From: Pseudomonadota bacterium
GTDB taxonomy: Bacteria; Desulfobacterota; JADFVX01
Direction of reading: 5' to 3'
NCBI GenBank assembly: GCA_015222555.1
Contig: JADFVM010000296.1
Location: 1-7,921 of the forward strand
DNA length: 7,921 nt
Below, in pieces: positions 7,249 through 7,921 of the stretch. Numbering within the stretch: position 1 is the first letter of the stretch; every line of letters begins with the position of its first letter. The translations under genes and the position numbers were made by a program. The notes below the pieces were generated by a model that had not been told where the DNA came from, searched no databases, and saw only the letters and a list, made by a program, of their open reading frames with translations.

Positions 7249-7348
7249 GCGAGATGAGAAACGGTCATATGCAAGGCGGGCGAGTGCAGGACTAGCCGTA
7301 GATAATTCAAGTGAGCTCAACACAGCAGATGACCGTTTATCATCTCGC
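7249..7348. repeat. Internal 24-bp inverted repeat in left half of the MITE-like element
   Basis: The arms 7249-7272 and 7325-7348 are reverse complements at 22 of 24 positions, including CGAGATGA and AAACGGTCAT. They start exactly where the extended left terminal repeat ends. They can form a hairpin that excludes the long-palindrome pairing of the same bases. Confidence 0.75.
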
Positions 7349-7355
7349 CCAAAGG

Positions 7356-7453
7356 GAGATATTCATACAGCCCAATGCGGTGTTGCAGCCACTTGAAATA
7401 TGAATAACTATTCCTGCGTGACTGCGCCTTGCCTTGGTCTGTATGAAGGGCTC
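7356..7453. repeat. Internal inverted repeat in right half of the MITE-like element
   Basis: The arms 7356-7377 and 7432-7453 are reverse complements at about 17 of 22 positions, built around the perfect nine-base core TTCATACAG/CTGTATGAA (7362-7370/7439-7447). It mirrors the inverted repeat of the left half, ending at the inner edge of the right terminal repeat. Confidence 0.6.
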
Positions 7454-7483
7454 TGACATCGTTAATTTACGGTTGGCACGACA

Positions 7484-7921
7484 CTAGTAGGCATGTTTAT
7501 TGACGAGGCCTTTCCATAAAGTTAGCCACATAATTTTAATATCAAACCATAGAGACCAATTTTCAATATAATATATGTCACATTCAATCCTCTTCTCAAG
7601 CGAGGTATTGCCTCGCCAGCCATTGACCTGCGCCCACCCCGTAATACCTGCCTTAACCTTGTGGCGCAGCATGTATTTCGGAATTTTCTCTTTGAATTCT
7701 TTGATGAAGACAGGTCGTTCCGGCCGAGGCCCCACAATGCTCATATCACCTTTAAGGACATTAAAAAATTGAGGCAGCTCATCCAGACTGCTTTTCCGCA
7801 AAAAGCCCCCGATCAATGTTCTTCTTGGGTCATTTTCTTTGGCCCAGACAGCGCCGGACTGACTTTCGGCATTTACTTTCATGGAGCGAAACTTCAACAT
7901 ATGAAAGTTCTTGCCATCAAG
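7484..7921 (-). CDS. Polyprenyl-phosphate hexose-1-phosphate transferase (WcaJ/ExoY family), C-terminal part
   Basis: The last 145 residues of a bacterial sugar transferase that moves a sugar phosphate, commonly glucose-1-phosphate, from a nucleotide sugar onto undecaprenyl phosphate and so starts exopolysaccharide or O-antigen unit synthesis at the inner membrane. The frame stays open to the window edge (GKNFHMLKFRSM), so the ATG at 7900 is internal. Family motifs, numbered from the edge, are KFRSM (10-14), LRKSSLDELPQFFNVLKGDMSIVGPRPERP (41-70, with the D47-E48 pair), and KAGITGWAQVNGWRG (90-104). These are followed by a terminal DIYYIENWSLWFDIKI segment and the customary ending in AY. The GWRG form and RPERPVF resemble the undecaprenyl-phosphate glucose transferase group. 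The membrane N-terminus is outside the window. The TAG stop (7484-7486) overlaps the end of the MITE-like element, yet the C-terminus looks complete. Confidence 0.92.
   Translation of the reverse strand, partial: LDGKNFHMLKFRSMKVNAESQSGAVWAKENDPRRTLIGGFLRKSSLDELPQFFNVLKGDMSIVGPRPERPVFIKEFKEKIPKYMLRHKVKAGITGWAQVNGWRGNTSLEKRIECDIYYIENWSLWFDIKIMWLTLWKGLVNKHAY

Larger units (their letters stand above)
7217..7485. mobile_element. MITE-like non-autonomous palindromic element, 269 bp
   Basis: The ends are inverted repeats: 7217-7242 and 7460-7485 match at 25 of 26 positions. The shared sequence is AGTGTCGTG, one variable base, then CAACCGTAAATTAACG. The match continues to 7249/7453 with two further mismatches. 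Further inside, GCAAGGCG (7271-7278/7425-7432), TTCAAGTG (7306-7313/7390-7397) and an eight-base AACACAGC-like block (7319-7326/7377-7384, one mismatch) pair in the same register. Both halves are therefore imperfect reverse complements centred near 7351. No transposase frame fits inside. The flanks CCAG and CTAG would be a degenerate 4-bp target duplication if the element proper begins at TGTCGTG. The right end abuts the stop codon of the sugar transferase gene. Element type is inferred from structure; the parent transposon family was not recognised. Confidence 0.75.

Noticed and set aside
6993..7310. Minus-strand open frame of 105 codons upstream of the O-antigen ligase
   Set aside because: Cysteine-rich and low in recognisable structure. 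It starts inside the MITE-like element and overlaps the ligase promoter, with no ribosome site or domain.

Overview
The window looks like a chromosomal segment of a Gram-negative, probably anaerobic or metabolically versatile bacterium. An origin in the Desulfobacterota/deltaproteobacterial sphere is my best guess. It rests on the gene mix (split biotin-dependent carboxylase, MEMO-family protein, HD-GYP c-di-GMP phosphodiesterase, small secreted ComEA-like protein, exopolysaccharide genes) and not on any marker gene, so treat it as inference.

Left part (1-4680): the 3' end of an HD-GYP domain gene runs rightward and converges on a leftward three-gene cluster. In transcription order the cluster is a biotin carboxylase subunit (pycA/accC-like), a carboxyltransferase subunit carrying its own biotinyl domain (pycB/oadA-like), and a MEMO/AmmeMemoRadiSam-B protein. 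The first two together have all the domains of a two-subunit pyruvate carboxylase making oxaloacetate. A sigma70-like promoter and good Shine-Dalgarno sites fix the starts at 4680, 3194 and 1223.

Middle part (4681-5689): a small exported helix-hairpin-helix (ComEA-type) gene lies between two non-coding stretches. These hold a GC-rich hairpin, a tandem 9-bp repeat and a perfect 12-bp AT-rich inverted repeat.

Right part (5690-7921): two leftward cell-surface polysaccharide genes. One is a polytopic O-antigen ligase/polymerase family protein with its own promoter. The other is the C-terminal 145 residues of a polyprenyl-phosphate hexose-1-phosphate transferase (WcaJ/ExoY type). They are separated by about 530 bp without a credible gene.

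The most interesting item lies in that gap: a 269-bp element (7217-7485) that carries no transposase. It has 26-bp terminal inverted repeats with one mismatch and near-palindromic organisation along its whole length. It abuts the stop codon of the sugar transferase gene. It looks like a miniature inverted-repeat transposable element (MITE) that can fold either as one long hairpin or as a three-way junction. It appears to have entered a CTAG target at the stop codon, pushing the probable original terminator of that gene about 270 bp downstream.
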